NCBI GenBank assembly: GCA_023389105.1
Contig: JAEWEY010000004.1
Span: 620,001-684,000, forward strand
DNA from: Pseudomonadota bacterium
GTDB lineage: Bacteria > Pseudomonadota > Alphaproteobacteria > Sphingomonadales > Sphingomonadaceae
Reading direction: 5' to 3'
Length of the DNA: 64,000 nt
Part shown: in pieces, positions 1 through 7,467 of the stretch
Position numbering within the stretch: the stretch's first letter is position 1
Layout: each line of letters begins with the position of its first letter
The notes under the pieces: model-generated
Told to the model about the DNA's origin: nothing
The model's database searches: none
What the model saw: only the letters and a program-made list of their open reading frames with translations
Position numbers and translations under genes: made by a program

Positions 1-161
1 CGCAATACCGGCGCCTTGCCACCACCGCGGCGGGCAAGCTCCGGCACGGCCTCCAAAGCGGCTGACGCGCTGCCGAAGCGGCTAAGCAATTGACGGAACG
101 TGACGGGCCCGACCCCGGGCGTGCGCAACAGTCTGAGGCGGTCGACTAAGTCTTCGATCAA
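1..161 (-). CDS. dprA: DNA processing protein DprA, N-terminal fragment cut by the window edge
   Basis: DprA loads RecA on incoming single-stranded DNA during transformation. Only about 53 N-terminal codons are present. They read LIEDLVDRLRLLRTPGVGP and continue with a QLLSRFGSASAAL-type segment, which matches the helix-hairpin-helix/SAM-like start of DprA proteins. The proposed TTG start at 159-161 overlaps the plsY stop codon, so the two genes look translationally coupled. plsY-dprA adjacency is common in related alphaproteobacteria. The family assignment rests on the N-terminus alone, because the Rossmann domain lies outside the window. Confidence 0.75.
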   Translation of the reverse strand, partial: MIEDLVDRLRLLRTPGVGPVTFRQLLSRFGSASAALEAVPELARRGGGKAPVL

Positions 162-748
162 GCTTTCGCGCTCCCAATGCGTGGCTCGGTGCCTCTCGCG
201 AGGCGGATGATGTTTTCGCGATGCTTCCACAGCACCAGCACCGCGAAACCGAGCAGCATTGGGAACAGGGTCGAATGAAGAACAAACGCAACCAGCGGCG
301 CACTGAGCGCAGCCGACATGCCGGCAATTGACGAGATTCGGAACGTCAGCAGCATGATGATCCAGATCGCCGCATAGGCAGCAGCGGCGATCGGCAGGAG
401 GGCGATGAGAATGCCGAACAATGTCGCGGCCCCCTTGCCGCCGCGAAACTTGAGCCAGACCGGGTAGAGGTGGCCCACCAGCGCGCCGACCGCCGCGAAC
501 GGCGCGCTTTCCTCGCCGAAGAAATGCCTGGCGATGAGGATTGCCGCCGTCGCCTTGAGGCAGTCGAGGATCAACGTCATCGCTGCGAGCGGCTTGCTAC
601 CTGTCCGCAACACGTTGGTCGCGCCGATATTCCCCGACCCGATGTCGCGCACGTCGCCCTTGCCAGCGAGGCGAGTGAGGATCAGCCCGAACGGGATCGA
701 CCCAAACAAATAGCCAATCGCCAGGGCAAACAGCATCTCACGCGTCAT
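158..748 (-). CDS. plsY: glycerol-3-phosphate acyltransferase PlsY
   Basis: This inner-membrane enzyme transfers an acyl group from acyl-phosphate to glycerol-3-phosphate, the first step of phospholipid synthesis. The 196-residue product begins MTREMLFALAIGYLFGSIPFG. It carries the three family motifs: GSIPFG, then GSGNIGATNVLR, then GGKGAATLFG. It has about five hydrophobic segments and normal length. The ATG at 746-748 is preferred because the reading frame upstream of it runs through the palindromic repeat region and has no PlsY similarity. It ends overlapping the dprA start. Confidence 0.93.
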   Translation of the reverse strand: MTREMLFALAIGYLFGSIPFGLILTRLAGKGDVRDIGSGNIGATNVLRTGSKPLAAMTLILDCLKATAAILIARHFFGEESAPFAAVGALVGHLYPVWLKFRGGKGAATLFGILIALLPIAAAAYAAIWIIMLLTFRISSIAGMSAALSAPLVAFVLHSTLFPMLLGFAVLVLWKHRENIIRLARGTEPRIGSAKA

Positions 749-786
749 CGGGGGTTGGTGGTAGCAGAACAAATGCCGCCAGCAAC

Positions 787-871
787 TCCGCTCGCCCTGA
801 GCTTGTCGAAGGGCTGTCGTCTCTCTTAGGGCGGACAAAGTCAGGGCTTCGACAGGATCAGCCCGAACGGA
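787..871. repeat. REP-like inverted pair between plsY and murI
   Basis: Two related units of about 30 bases face each other at 787-816 and 842-871. The left unit, read on the minus strand, contains CCCTTCGACAAGCTCAGGGC. The right unit contains GGCTTCGACAGGATCAGCCC. Each is itself imperfectly palindromic and both end in a CGA(G)CGGA-like tail. Short elements with this TTCGACA-centred core are frequent between genes of sphingomonads (general knowledge, not searched here). The pair sits between divergent genes, so it is not a simple shared terminator. Confidence 0.7.
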
Positions 872-878
872 GATTACT

Positions 879-1667
879 TTGACCCCCGACGCTCCGCTCC
901 TCTTCTTCGATTCCGGTGTCGGCGGCTTCTCCGTGCTCGGCCCGACGCTTAAGCTCCTCCCCAACGCGCCCATCGTTTACGCGGCGGACAGCGCTGGCTT
1001 TCCCTACGGCAAGCGCAGCGAGGCCGAGATTGCGAGCCGCGTGCCCGCTTTGCTCGGGCGCCTCGTCGAGCGCTTCCACCCGCGTCTCGCGGTCATTGCC
1101 TGCAACACGGCGTCCACCATCGCGCTCGAACATGTGCGGTCCGCACTGGATCTGCCGGTCGTCGGCACCGTTCCCGCCATCAAGCCGGCGGCGGAAATGT
1201 CGCGGACTCGCGTGATTGGCGTGCTCGGCACCCAGGCGACCGTGCGTCAGCCCTATGTCGACGAACTCGCCGCACGTTTCGCTGCCGACTGCGCCATCAT
1301 TCGCCATGGCTCGCCCGAACTCGTTGAACTGGCTGAGGCTAAGCTAGGCGGCGACATTATCGACGTCGACGCGGTTCGGGCCGCGGCGCAGCCGTTGTTC
1401 GAAGCGCCAGACGGTGATCGGATCGACACCATCGTCCTCGCCTGCACGCATTTCCCGCTGTTGGAGGACGAACTCACTGCGGCCTTCCCTGGAATTACCT
1501 ACATCGATGGAGGGCCGGGCATTGCCCGTCGCATTGCTTACCTTACCCGCGACCAAGCCTGGCCAGGCGACCCGCAACCCGGCCTGATGCTGTTCACGTC
1601 GGCGGTTCGTCAGCCGTCCCTCGCGGTGCTGGCAAGTTACGGGATTGGCGAGGTTAAAACCCTGTAA
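879..1667 (+). CDS. murI: glutamate racemase MurI
   Basis: MurI interconverts L- and D-glutamate in the cytoplasm and supplies D-glutamate for peptidoglycan. The 262-residue protein shows the FFDSGVGGFSVL substrate-binding start. It has both catalytic cysteines, one in ACNTAS (about residue 71) and one in LACTHFPLL (about residue 190). The start is TTG at 879. No ATG lies nearby in frame, and the family N-terminus aligns directly with this codon. The gene begins eight bases after the right unit of the REP-like pair, so its promoter must lie in or around that repeat. Confidence 0.95.
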   Translation: MTPDAPLLFFDSGVGGFSVLGPTLKLLPNAPIVYAADSAGFPYGKRSEAEIASRVPALLGRLVERFHPRLAVIACNTASTIALEHVRSALDLPVVGTVPAIKPAAEMSRTRVIGVLGTQATVRQPYVDELAARFAADCAIIRHGSPELVELAEAKLGGDIIDVDAVRAAAQPLFEAPDGDRIDTIVLACTHFPLLEDELTAAFPGITYIDGGPGIARRIAYLTRDQAWPGDPQPGLMLFTSAVRQPSLAVLASYGIGEVKTL

Positions 1668-1741
1668 TTTCACGATCGATGGGCCACAGGGTATGGAATT
1701 GCCCGCAGGCACCCGTTAAAGGGCCGCGGCAAGAGCTGGTC

Positions 1742-2953
1742 TTGGACTACAACCGCATTTTCCAATCCGCGATCGAGCGCCTTCACGACGAGGGCCGCTA
1801 TCGCGTGTTCATCGACATCCTGCGGACCAAGGGCAATTTCCCGAACGCGATGTGCTTCGGCGGCAATGGTCCCAAGCCGATCCGTGTGTGGTGTTCCAAC
1901 GACTATCTTGGGATGGGCCAACACCCGGCCGTGGTCACCGCGATGGAACTGGCGCTGCACGACGTCGGCGCCGGATCGGGCGGCACGCGCAACATCAGCG
2001 GCAACACCCATTATCATACAGAGCTTGAGTCCGAACTTGCCAGCCTGCATGGCAAGGAGGGCGCGCTGCTCTTCACCAGCGGCTATGTCTCGAACGAGGC
2101 CGCGCTATCGACCTTGGGCAAGCTGCTCCCCGGCTGCGTCATCTTCTCGGACGAGCTCAACCACGCCTCGATGATCGCCGGCATCAAGAGCTCGGGTTGC
2201 GAGAAGCGAGTGTTCCGTCACAACGACCTCGAGCATCTCGAAAAGCTGCTCGCCGCCGAGGATGCGGACACGGCCAAGCTGATCGCGTTCGAGAGCGTCT
2301 ATTCGATGGACGGCGACATCGCGCCCATCGCCGCCATTTGCGACCTCGCCGACAAATATGGAGCGCTGACCTACCTCGACGAAGTCCATGCGGTGGGCAT
2401 GTACGGCGACCAGGGAGGCGGCATTTCGGAACGCGACGCGGTCGCGGAGCGCATCACGATCATCGAAGGCACGCTCGGCAAGGCGTTCGGCGTTATGGGC
2501 GGCTACATCACCGCCGACCGAATGATCATCGACTGCATCCGCAGCTATGCGCCGGGCTTCATCTTCACGACGTCGCTGTCGCCGGTGCTGGTCGCTGGCG
2601 CGCTGGCCAGCGTCCGCCACCTCAAGGCTTCGGCCGAAGAGCGCCGTGCTCAGCAGGAAGCGGCTGCGATGCTCAAGGCGAAGTTCACCGCCGCGGGCCT
2701 GCCGCTGATGCCGAGCGTCACGCACATCGTGCCGCTCTTGGTCGGCTGCCCGGTCAAGGCCAAGAAGATCAGCGACATCCTGCTCGCCGAATACGGCCTC
2801 TACGTTCAACCGATCAATTATCCGACCGTCCCGCGCGGCACGGAGCGGCTGCGGTTTACCCCTGGCCCGCATCACGATGCGGACATGATGGACGAACTGG
2901 TCGGCGCCCTCGTCGAGATCTTTGGCCGCGAGGATATCCGGCTGGCCGCCTGA
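1742..2953 (+). CDS. hemA: 5-aminolevulinate synthase
   Basis: This PLP enzyme condenses glycine with succinyl-CoA to 5-aminolevulinate, the alphaproteobacterial (Shemin) entry to heme. Visible motifs are the glycine-rich GSGGTRNISGN, the SDELNHASMI and FESVYSMDGD segments, YLDEVHAVG, and the PLP lysine in EGTLGKAFG. The family usually begins with a residue-1 DYNRIF-type sequence, which points to TTG at 1742 and 403 residues. An in-frame ATG at 1679 would add 21 residues without obvious similarity. Base 1742 is therefore preferred but not certain. Confidence 0.93.
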   Translation: MDYNRIFQSAIERLHDEGRYRVFIDILRTKGNFPNAMCFGGNGPKPIRVWCSNDYLGMGQHPAVVTAMELALHDVGAGSGGTRNISGNTHYHTELESELASLHGKEGALLFTSGYVSNEAALSTLGKLLPGCVIFSDELNHASMIAGIKSSGCEKRVFRHNDLEHLEKLLAAEDADTAKLIAFESVYSMDGDIAPIAAICDLADKYGALTYLDEVHAVGMYGDQGGGISERDAVAERITIIEGTLGKAFGVMGGYITADRMIIDCIRSYAPGFIFTTSLSPVLVAGALASVRHLKASAEERRAQQEAAAMLKAKFTAAGLPLMPSVTHIVPLLVGCPVKAKKISDILLAEYGLYVQPINYPTVPRGTERLRFTPGPHHDADMMDELVGALVEIFGREDIRLAA

Positions 2954-3008
2954 GGCTGTCCTACGGGCCGTGTTGGCCGTTATATCGGTTCAGCCCGGCC
3001 GCATGTTC

Positions 3009-3062
3009 GCTAAAGCCACACAAACGGCGCTGCTCGGCGTGAACTTAGTGACTTTAAGCGCC
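3009..3062 (+). repeat. intergenic element upstream of rpiB, related to one upstream of pntAB
   Basis: Positions 3037-3048 read GGCGTGAACTTA, followed by CTTTAAGCG at 3052-3060. An upstream CGCTAAAG at 3009-3016 is partly complementary to the second part. The same 12-mer, followed by CTTTAGCG, occurs at about 30,320-30,342 on the minus strand in front of pntAB, in the same orientation relative to the downstream gene. The shared part, including a GCTGCT prefix, spans about 32 bases. It could be a promoter element, an operator or a small dispersed repeat. Confidence 0.5.
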
Positions 3063-3105
3063 CTGCCGGTGGCAATGCCGAGAGACGGGCGCTAGGGATT
3101 TGGTC

Positions 3106-3561
3106 ATGCGCATCGCCCTTTCCGCCGACCATGCCGGTTATTTGCTCAAAAACGAGCTGATTGAGTGGCTTCGCGAGCAGAATCACGACATTGTCGACCT
3201 TGGCACCAACGGGCCGGAAAGCGTCGACTATCCGCGCTATGGCGCTTCGCTTGCCAACGCACTGGCCGACGGCCGTGCCGAGCGCGGGATTGCCATTTGC
3301 GGATCCGGCATCGGCATCGCCATCGCCGCCAACCGCAACCCCGCCTGCCGTTGCGCCCAGGTCGCCGAACCGCTGTCGGCCGCGCTTGCCCGCAGTCACA
3401 ATGATGCCAACGCAATTGCGCTCGGAGCCCGCCTGATCGGCATCGAGATGGCCAAGGCCTGCGTCGCCGCGTTCCTCGACGGCAGCTTCGCGGGCGGCCG
3501 TCACCAGCACCGGGTCGACCAGCTCGCCCACCCCGAACCCGCCGATAAGGAGAATGCCTGA
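3106..3561 (+). CDS. rpiB: ribose-5-phosphate isomerase B
   Basis: RpiB interconverts ribose-5-phosphate and ribulose-5-phosphate in the pentose phosphate pathway. The 151-residue product begins MRIALSADHAGY. It contains the family's CGSGIGIAIAANR loop with its catalytic cysteine and the HNDANAIALGAR segment. The ATG at 3106 is chosen over a TTG six bases upstream because AGGG at 3094-3097 is well spaced from it. Its stop is separated from glyA by one base, so the two genes are likely cotranscribed. A repeated element lies just upstream. Confidence 0.93.
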   Translation: MRIALSADHAGYLLKNELIEWLREQNHDIVDLGTNGPESVDYPRYGASLANALADGRAERGIAICGSGIGIAIAANRNPACRCAQVAEPLSAALARSHNDANAIALGARLIGIEMAKACVAAFLDGSFAGGRHQHRVDQLAHPEPADKENA

Positions 3562-3562
3562 C

Positions 3563-4879
3563 ATGGCCGACATCGACAGCAAGATCGCCGGTCGGTACGC
3601 CGTGCCGCAGGGCTTTTTCACGCGCGGGCTTGGCGAGGCCGACGCCGCGGTCAACGAGGGCGTCCGCGCCGAGCTTCACCGGGAGCAGACGCAGATCGAA
3701 TTGATCGCCTCAGAGAACATCGTTTCGAAAGCAGTGCTCGAGGCGCAGGGCTCCGTGCTCACCAACAAATATGCGGAGGGCTATCCGGGCCGCCGTTACT
3801 ATCAGGGCTGCGCACCGTCCGACACGGTCGAGACGCTGGCCATCGAGCGCGCCAAGCAGCTTTTCGGTTGTGGCTTCGCGAACGTCCAGCCGCACTCGGG
3901 CGCGCAGGCCAATGGCGCGGTAATGCTGGCGCTGACCAAGCCCGGCGACACGATCATGGGCATGAGCTTGGATGCGGGCGGGCACCTCACCCACGGCGCC
4001 AAACCGGCGCTCTCGGGGAAGTGGTTCAACGCGGTCCAGTACGGTGTCCGCGCCGACGACCATCTGATCGACTTTGATCAGGTCGAAAGTCTGGCTAAGG
4101 AACACCGGCCGACGCTGATCATCGCTGGCGGTTCGGCCTATCCGCGGCACATCGACTTCGCCCGTTTCCGCGCGATTGCGGACGAGGTTGGGGCGATCTT
4201 CATGGTCGACATGGCGCACTTCGCCGGCCTTGTTGCGGCTGGCGAGCACCCGACCCCATTCGGCCATGCGCATGTCGTCACAACCACCACCCACAAGACG
4301 CTTCGCGGTCCGCGTGGCGGCATGGTGCTCACCGATGACGAGGCAATCGCCAAGAAGATCAACTCGGCAGTCTTCCCTGGCCTGCAGGGCGGCCCGCTAA
4401 TGCACGTCATCGCGGCGAAGGCGGTCGCGTTCGGCGAAGCGCTGCAGCCGGAGTTCAAAAGCTATGCCAAGGCCGTCATTGCCAACGCGCGCACGCTTGC
4501 CAATCGCCTCAAGGAACGCGGTGCCGATCTCGTTGCTGGTGGCACCGACACGCACCTCGCGCTCGTCGATCTGCGGCCGCTCGGTCTCACCGGAAAGGAC
4601 GCCGACGAGAGCCTCGAGCATGCGGGCATCACCTGCAACAAAAACGGCGTCCCGTTCGACCCGCTACCGCCGGTGAAGACCAGTGGGATCCGCGTTGGAT
4701 CGCCGGCGGGCACCACGCGCGGGTTCGGCGAAGCGGAGTTTCGCGAAATCGCGGACATGGTCGCCGACGTGCTGGACGGCCTCGCCGCCAACGGCCCGGA
4801 GAATAATGGCGCCGTCGAGCAGGCCGTGAACGAGCGCGTTCGCGCGCTGTGCGCTCGCTTCCCCATTTACCAAGGCTAA
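3563..4879 (+). CDS. glyA: serine hydroxymethyltransferase
   Basis: GlyA is a PLP enzyme that converts serine plus tetrahydrofolate to glycine plus 5,10-methylene-tetrahydrofolate. The 438 residues include IELIASENIVS, TNKYAEGYPGRRYYQGC, the PLP lysine in VTTTTHKTLRGPRGG and the C-terminal SGIRVGSPAGTTRGF. The ATG at 3563 lies ten bases after a strong AAGGAG (3547-3552). The ATG at 3554 overlaps the rpiB stop and sits too close to that site. Its glycine product may also feed the nearby aminolevulinate synthase. Confidence 0.96.
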   Translation: MADIDSKIAGRYAVPQGFFTRGLGEADAAVNEGVRAELHREQTQIELIASENIVSKAVLEAQGSVLTNKYAEGYPGRRYYQGCAPSDTVETLAIERAKQLFGCGFANVQPHSGAQANGAVMLALTKPGDTIMGMSLDAGGHLTHGAKPALSGKWFNAVQYGVRADDHLIDFDQVESLAKEHRPTLIIAGGSAYPRHIDFARFRAIADEVGAIFMVDMAHFAGLVAAGEHPTPFGHAHVVTTTTHKTLRGPRGGMVLTDDEAIAKKINSAVFPGLQGGPLMHVIAAKAVAFGEALQPEFKSYAKAVIANARTLANRLKERGADLVAGGTDTHLALVDLRPLGLTGKDADESLEHAGITCNKNGVPFDPLPPVKTSGIRVGSPAGTTRGFGEAEFREIADMVADVLDGLAANGPENNGAVEQAVNERVRALCARFPIYQG

Positions 4880-4880
4880 G

Positions 4881-5363
4881 ATGCGCTGCCCGTTCTGCGC
4901 CCACGAAGACAGCCAGGTTAAGGACAGCCGGTCGAGCGAGGATGGCGCGGCGATCCGCCGCCGCCGTCAGTGTGAGGCCTGCGGCGCCCGCTTCACCACC
5001 TTCGAGCGGGTTCAACTGCGCGATCTCACCGTCGTCAAGAAAGACGGCAAGCGCGAGCCGTTCGACCGCGACAAACTCGCCCGCGCCATCGGGCACGCCT
5101 GCCGCAAGCGCGACATCGACGCGCAGCGCATCGATCGCCTCGCCAGCGGCGTGCAGCGGCAGATGGAAACGATGGGCGACGAGGTCACGACCGCGCGGAT
5201 TGGTGAGGCCGTGATGGCGGGCCTGAAGTCGCTCGACCACGTCGCCTACATCCGCTTTGCGAGCATATACAAGGACTTCAGCGAGCCGGGCGACTTTGCG
5301 GAGATCGCCGAGCGCGTGGAAAAGGAAGCGACCCCGCCGCCGGGCCACGACAAGCTGCTGTGA
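4881..5363 (+). CDS. nrdR: transcriptional repressor NrdR
   Basis: NrdR senses ATP/dATP and represses ribonucleotide reductase genes. The 160 residues start MRCPFCAHEDSQVKDSR with a zinc ribbon (CPFC and CEAC pairs). An ATP-cone domain (LTVVKKDGKREPFDRDKL, then the FASIYKDF signature) occupies about residues 46-136. It follows glyA after one base and overlaps trmJ by four bases. It probably sits in a rpiB-glyA-nrdR-trmJ operon, the usual glyA-nrdR pairing in alphaproteobacteria. Confidence 0.95.
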   Translation: MRCPFCAHEDSQVKDSRSSEDGAAIRRRRQCEACGARFTTFERVQLRDLTVVKKDGKREPFDRDKLARAIGHACRKRDIDAQRIDRLASGVQRQMETMGDEVTTARIGEAVMAGLKSLDHVAYIRFASIYKDFSEPGDFAEIAERVEKEATPPPGHDKLL

Positions 5364-6088
5364 GCGAGGTTTCCAAGCCGGTCATCGTGCTGGTCCGTCC
5401 CCAACTCGGGCAGAATATCGGCAAGGCCGCCCGGGCGATGCTCAACTTCGGCCTTACGGAGATGCGGCTCGTCGCTCCCCGCGACGGCTGGCCGAACCCG
5501 GAAGCGGGACCAGCCGCCAGCGGTGCAGATACGGTCCTGGGCGAAGCTCAGGTCTTCGACACGGTGGCCGACGCGGTGGCCGATTGTGGCCAAGTCTTCG
5601 CTTCGACCGTGCGCCGCCGCGACCTCGTCATGCCCGTCGTCGGTCCTGACGCGATGGCTGACAGCATCATAGCGTCGTCCGCGCGCAGTGCGATTTTGTT
5701 CGGGCCGGAACGGTCAGGCTTGGAGACCGAGGACGTGGCATTGGCCAATGCCATTGTCACCGTTCCCATCAATCCCGAATTCGGATCGCTGAACCTGGCG
5801 CAGGCGGTCATTTTGCTCGCTTATGAATGGTCGCGGCGCGACAGCCTCGCACAGCCGCCAGCCAAGGAACTGGAACCGCCGGCACCGCACGCGGAACTGG
5901 AAGGTCTGATCGGCCACTTCGAGCAGGAGCTTGACAAGGCCGGCTATTTCCATCCGCCTTCGCGTACGCAGGCGACGAAAAACACGCTGCGGACGATCTT
6001 CACCAAGCCGGGTTGGTCGTCACGCGAAGTAAAGGCGGTTCGTGGAATCATTCGCGCACTGGTAAATCCTCGCAGGACGCAGGATTGA
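5360..6088 (+). CDS. trmJ: tRNA/rRNA ribose methyltransferase of the TrmJ/SpoU family
   Basis: This is a SPOUT-class S-adenosylmethionine enzyme that 2'-O-methylates tRNA, in TrmJ usually at position 32. The 242 residues open VIVLVRPQLGQNIGKAARAM. They carry the knotted-fold motifs ILFGPERSGLETED and NPEFGSLNLAQAV near residues 115-150, followed by a C-terminal helical extension. The start is GTG at 5360 inside the nrdR stop (GTGA overlap). Exact nucleotide specificity cannot be read from the sequence. Confidence 0.88.
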   Translation: MSEVSKPVIVLVRPQLGQNIGKAARAMLNFGLTEMRLVAPRDGWPNPEAGPAASGADTVLGEAQVFDTVADAVADCGQVFASTVRRRDLVMPVVGPDAMADSIIASSARSAILFGPERSGLETEDVALANAIVTVPINPEFGSLNLAQAVILLAYEWSRRDSLAQPPAKELEPPAPHAELEGLIGHFEQELDKAGYFHPPSRTQATKNTLRTIFTKPGWSSREVKAVRGIIRALVNPRRTQD

Positions 6089-6135
6089 CCGTTAAACCGT
6101 TGAAGCGCATCAACATCTCATAAGAGGAGTGGGGC

Positions 6136-6387
6136 ATGATCACATTGTTTTTGGCTGCGGCAGCATTGGCGGCGGATCCCGCCGTTCCGCCGACGGCGAC
6201 AGATGCGAAGCCGAAAAAGGAAGCCAAGATCTGCCGCACGCAGGAAATCACCGGTACGCGGATGGGTGGCCGCACGGTCTGCAAGACAGCTGATGAGTGG
6301 CGGATCGAAAAGGAAGATGCTGAGCGGATGCTCAACGGAAGGCGCGATACATTCGACACGGCCCCTGCCCGCCCTGCCGGTTTCTAA
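6136..6387 (+). CDS. small exported protein with a two-cysteine motif, first of a tandem pair
   Basis: This protein of unknown function has 83 residues. A hydrophobic N-terminus with an alanine-rich cleavage region (about residues 1-14) suggests export to the periplasm. The mature part has one cysteine pair in a C-R-T-Q...G-R-T-V-C frame, followed by a charged segment and a disordered tail. It is preceded by AGAGGAG at a good distance from the ATG at 6136. The next gene, three bases downstream, is a paralog with the same cysteine spacing pattern. Confidence 0.7.
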   Translation: MITLFLAAAALAADPAVPPTATDAKPKKEAKICRTQEITGTRMGGRTVCKTADEWRIEKEDAERMLNGRRDTFDTAPARPAGF

Positions 6388-6390
6388 GCC

Positions 6391-6642
6391 ATGTTGCTGC
6401 TTGCTATGTTCGCTTTCCAAGCCGCGCCGGTTCCCCAAGCGGCCAATGACAAGGACCCGGTCATCTGCACGCGGCAGAACGTTGGCACCGAAGTCGGCAC
6501 GCATATGCGTCCCAAGAAGGTCTGCATGAAGAAATCCGAGTGGGATCTGATCGAAGCCCACACCAAGGAGACGCTTCAGTCGATCAACGGCCGCGGCAAC
6601 AATCCGGGCCGGGCGGACGGCCACCGCCTGAACAACGAATAG
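6391..6642 (+). CDS. small exported protein, second of the tandem pair
   Basis: This 83-residue protein of unknown function has a short hydrophobic N-terminus. Its core, with C-T-R-Q-N near residue 26 and K-K-V-C near residue 44, aligns with the neighbour upstream (invariant C, R/T, G, R, V-C and a following E-W or S-E-W). The two genes look like a duplication in one transcript. The cysteines may form a disulfide in the periplasm. No enzyme motif is visible. Confidence 0.68.
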   Translation: MLLLAMFAFQAAPVPQAANDKDPVICTRQNVGTEVGTHMRPKKVCMKKSEWDLIEAHTKETLQSINGRGNNPGRADGHRLNNE

Positions 6643-6651
6643 GCCTCGAAT

Positions 6652-6680
6652 TTGACCGCGCGCGCCCGCTTGGCTAAGGG
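6652..6680 (+). promoter_or_regulatory. possible sigma-70-type promoter for rpsD
   Basis: TTGACC at 6652-6657 and TAAGGG at 6675-6680 are separated by 17 bases, in the 148-base gap before rpsD. The -35 box is good and the -10 box is weak. The rest of the gap (6681-6790) would be a leader of about 100 bases. Ribosomal protein S4 leaders are sites of autogenous control in several bacteria, but I see no recognisable pseudoknot here. Confidence 0.35.
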
Positions 6681-6790
6681 CGCCGCTCGCAATTGATCCC
6701 GCATGCCCGGTGAAGCGGTGATCGCGTCAGTCGACTGGACTGGCGGTGCGGTCCCGGGCGGACATGACCAAGCAAATTGGAGACTGACAC

Positions 6791-7405
6791 GTGACGAAGC
6801 GCACCAGCGCCAAATATAAGCTCGACCGCCGCATGGGCGAGAACGTCTTCGGACGTCCGAAGAGCCCGGTTAACCGCCGCGAGTACGGCCCCGGCCAGCA
6901 TGGCCAGCGCCGAAAGGGCAAGCTCAGCGACTACGGCATTCAGCTGCGCGCCAAGCAGAAGCTGAAGGGCTACTATGGCGACATCACCGAGAAGCAGTTC
7001 AAGAAGCAGTATATCGACGCCAGCCGCATGAAGGGCGACGCGTCGCAAAACCTGATCGGCCTGCTCGAGCGACGCCTCGACATGGTCGTCTATCGCGCCA
7101 AGTTCGCGCCGACGATCTGGGCCGCTCGCCAGCTGGTCAGCCACGGCCACATTCGCGTCAACGGCGTGAAGTGCAACATTGCCAGCCGCCGCGTGAACGT
7201 CGGCGACGTGATCGAGCTCGGCGCCAAGGCGCAGGAAATGGCGCTGGTCATCGAGGCGCAGAGCCTCGCCGAGCGCGAAATCCCCGACTACGTGGTTCCG
7301 GACGGCACCTCGAAGATCAGCTTCACGCGCGTCCCGAAGCTCGACGAGGTCCCGTATCCCGTACGGATGGAACCCAACCTCGTGATCGAATTCTACTCGC
7401 GCTAA
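6791..7405 (+). CDS. rpsD: 30S ribosomal protein S4
   Basis: S4 is a primary 16S rRNA-binding protein of the small subunit. The 204 residues include SPVNRREYGPGQHG, LKGYYGDITEKQFKK and the S4 RNA-binding domain (LLERRLDMVVYRAKFAPT through GHIRVNGVKCNIAS). The start is GTG at 6791. The gene stands alone rather than in the alpha operon, as is usual in alphaproteobacteria, and is followed by a clear terminator. Confidence 0.97.
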   Translation: MTKRTSAKYKLDRRMGENVFGRPKSPVNRREYGPGQHGQRRKGKLSDYGIQLRAKQKLKGYYGDITEKQFKKQYIDASRMKGDASQNLIGLLERRLDMVVYRAKFAPTIWAARQLVSHGHIRVNGVKCNIASRRVNVGDVIELGAKAQEMALVIEAQSLAEREIPDYVVPDGTSKISFTRVPKLDEVPYPVRMEPNLVIEFYSR

Positions 7406-7428
7406 TCGCTAACGCATCGGCGCATGAT

Positions 7429-7463
7429 GAGGGCGGCCGGCACCAAGCCGAGCCGCCCTTTTT
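7429..7463 (+). terminator. Rho-independent terminator of rpsD
   Basis: A stem of GGGCGGC (7431-7437) with GCCGCCC (7452-7458) is extended inward by CGG/CCG pairs and followed by five T residues (7459-7463). It lies between the convergent rpsD and S9 peptidase genes. The T-run is only on the rpsD side. Confidence 0.85.
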
Positions 7464-7467
7464 CGTA

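Noticed and set aside
1679..1741. N-terminal extension of aminolevulinate synthase from ATG 1679
   Set aside because: The 21 extra residues do not resemble the family and the conserved N-terminus aligns with TTG 1742. Kept only as an alternative start.
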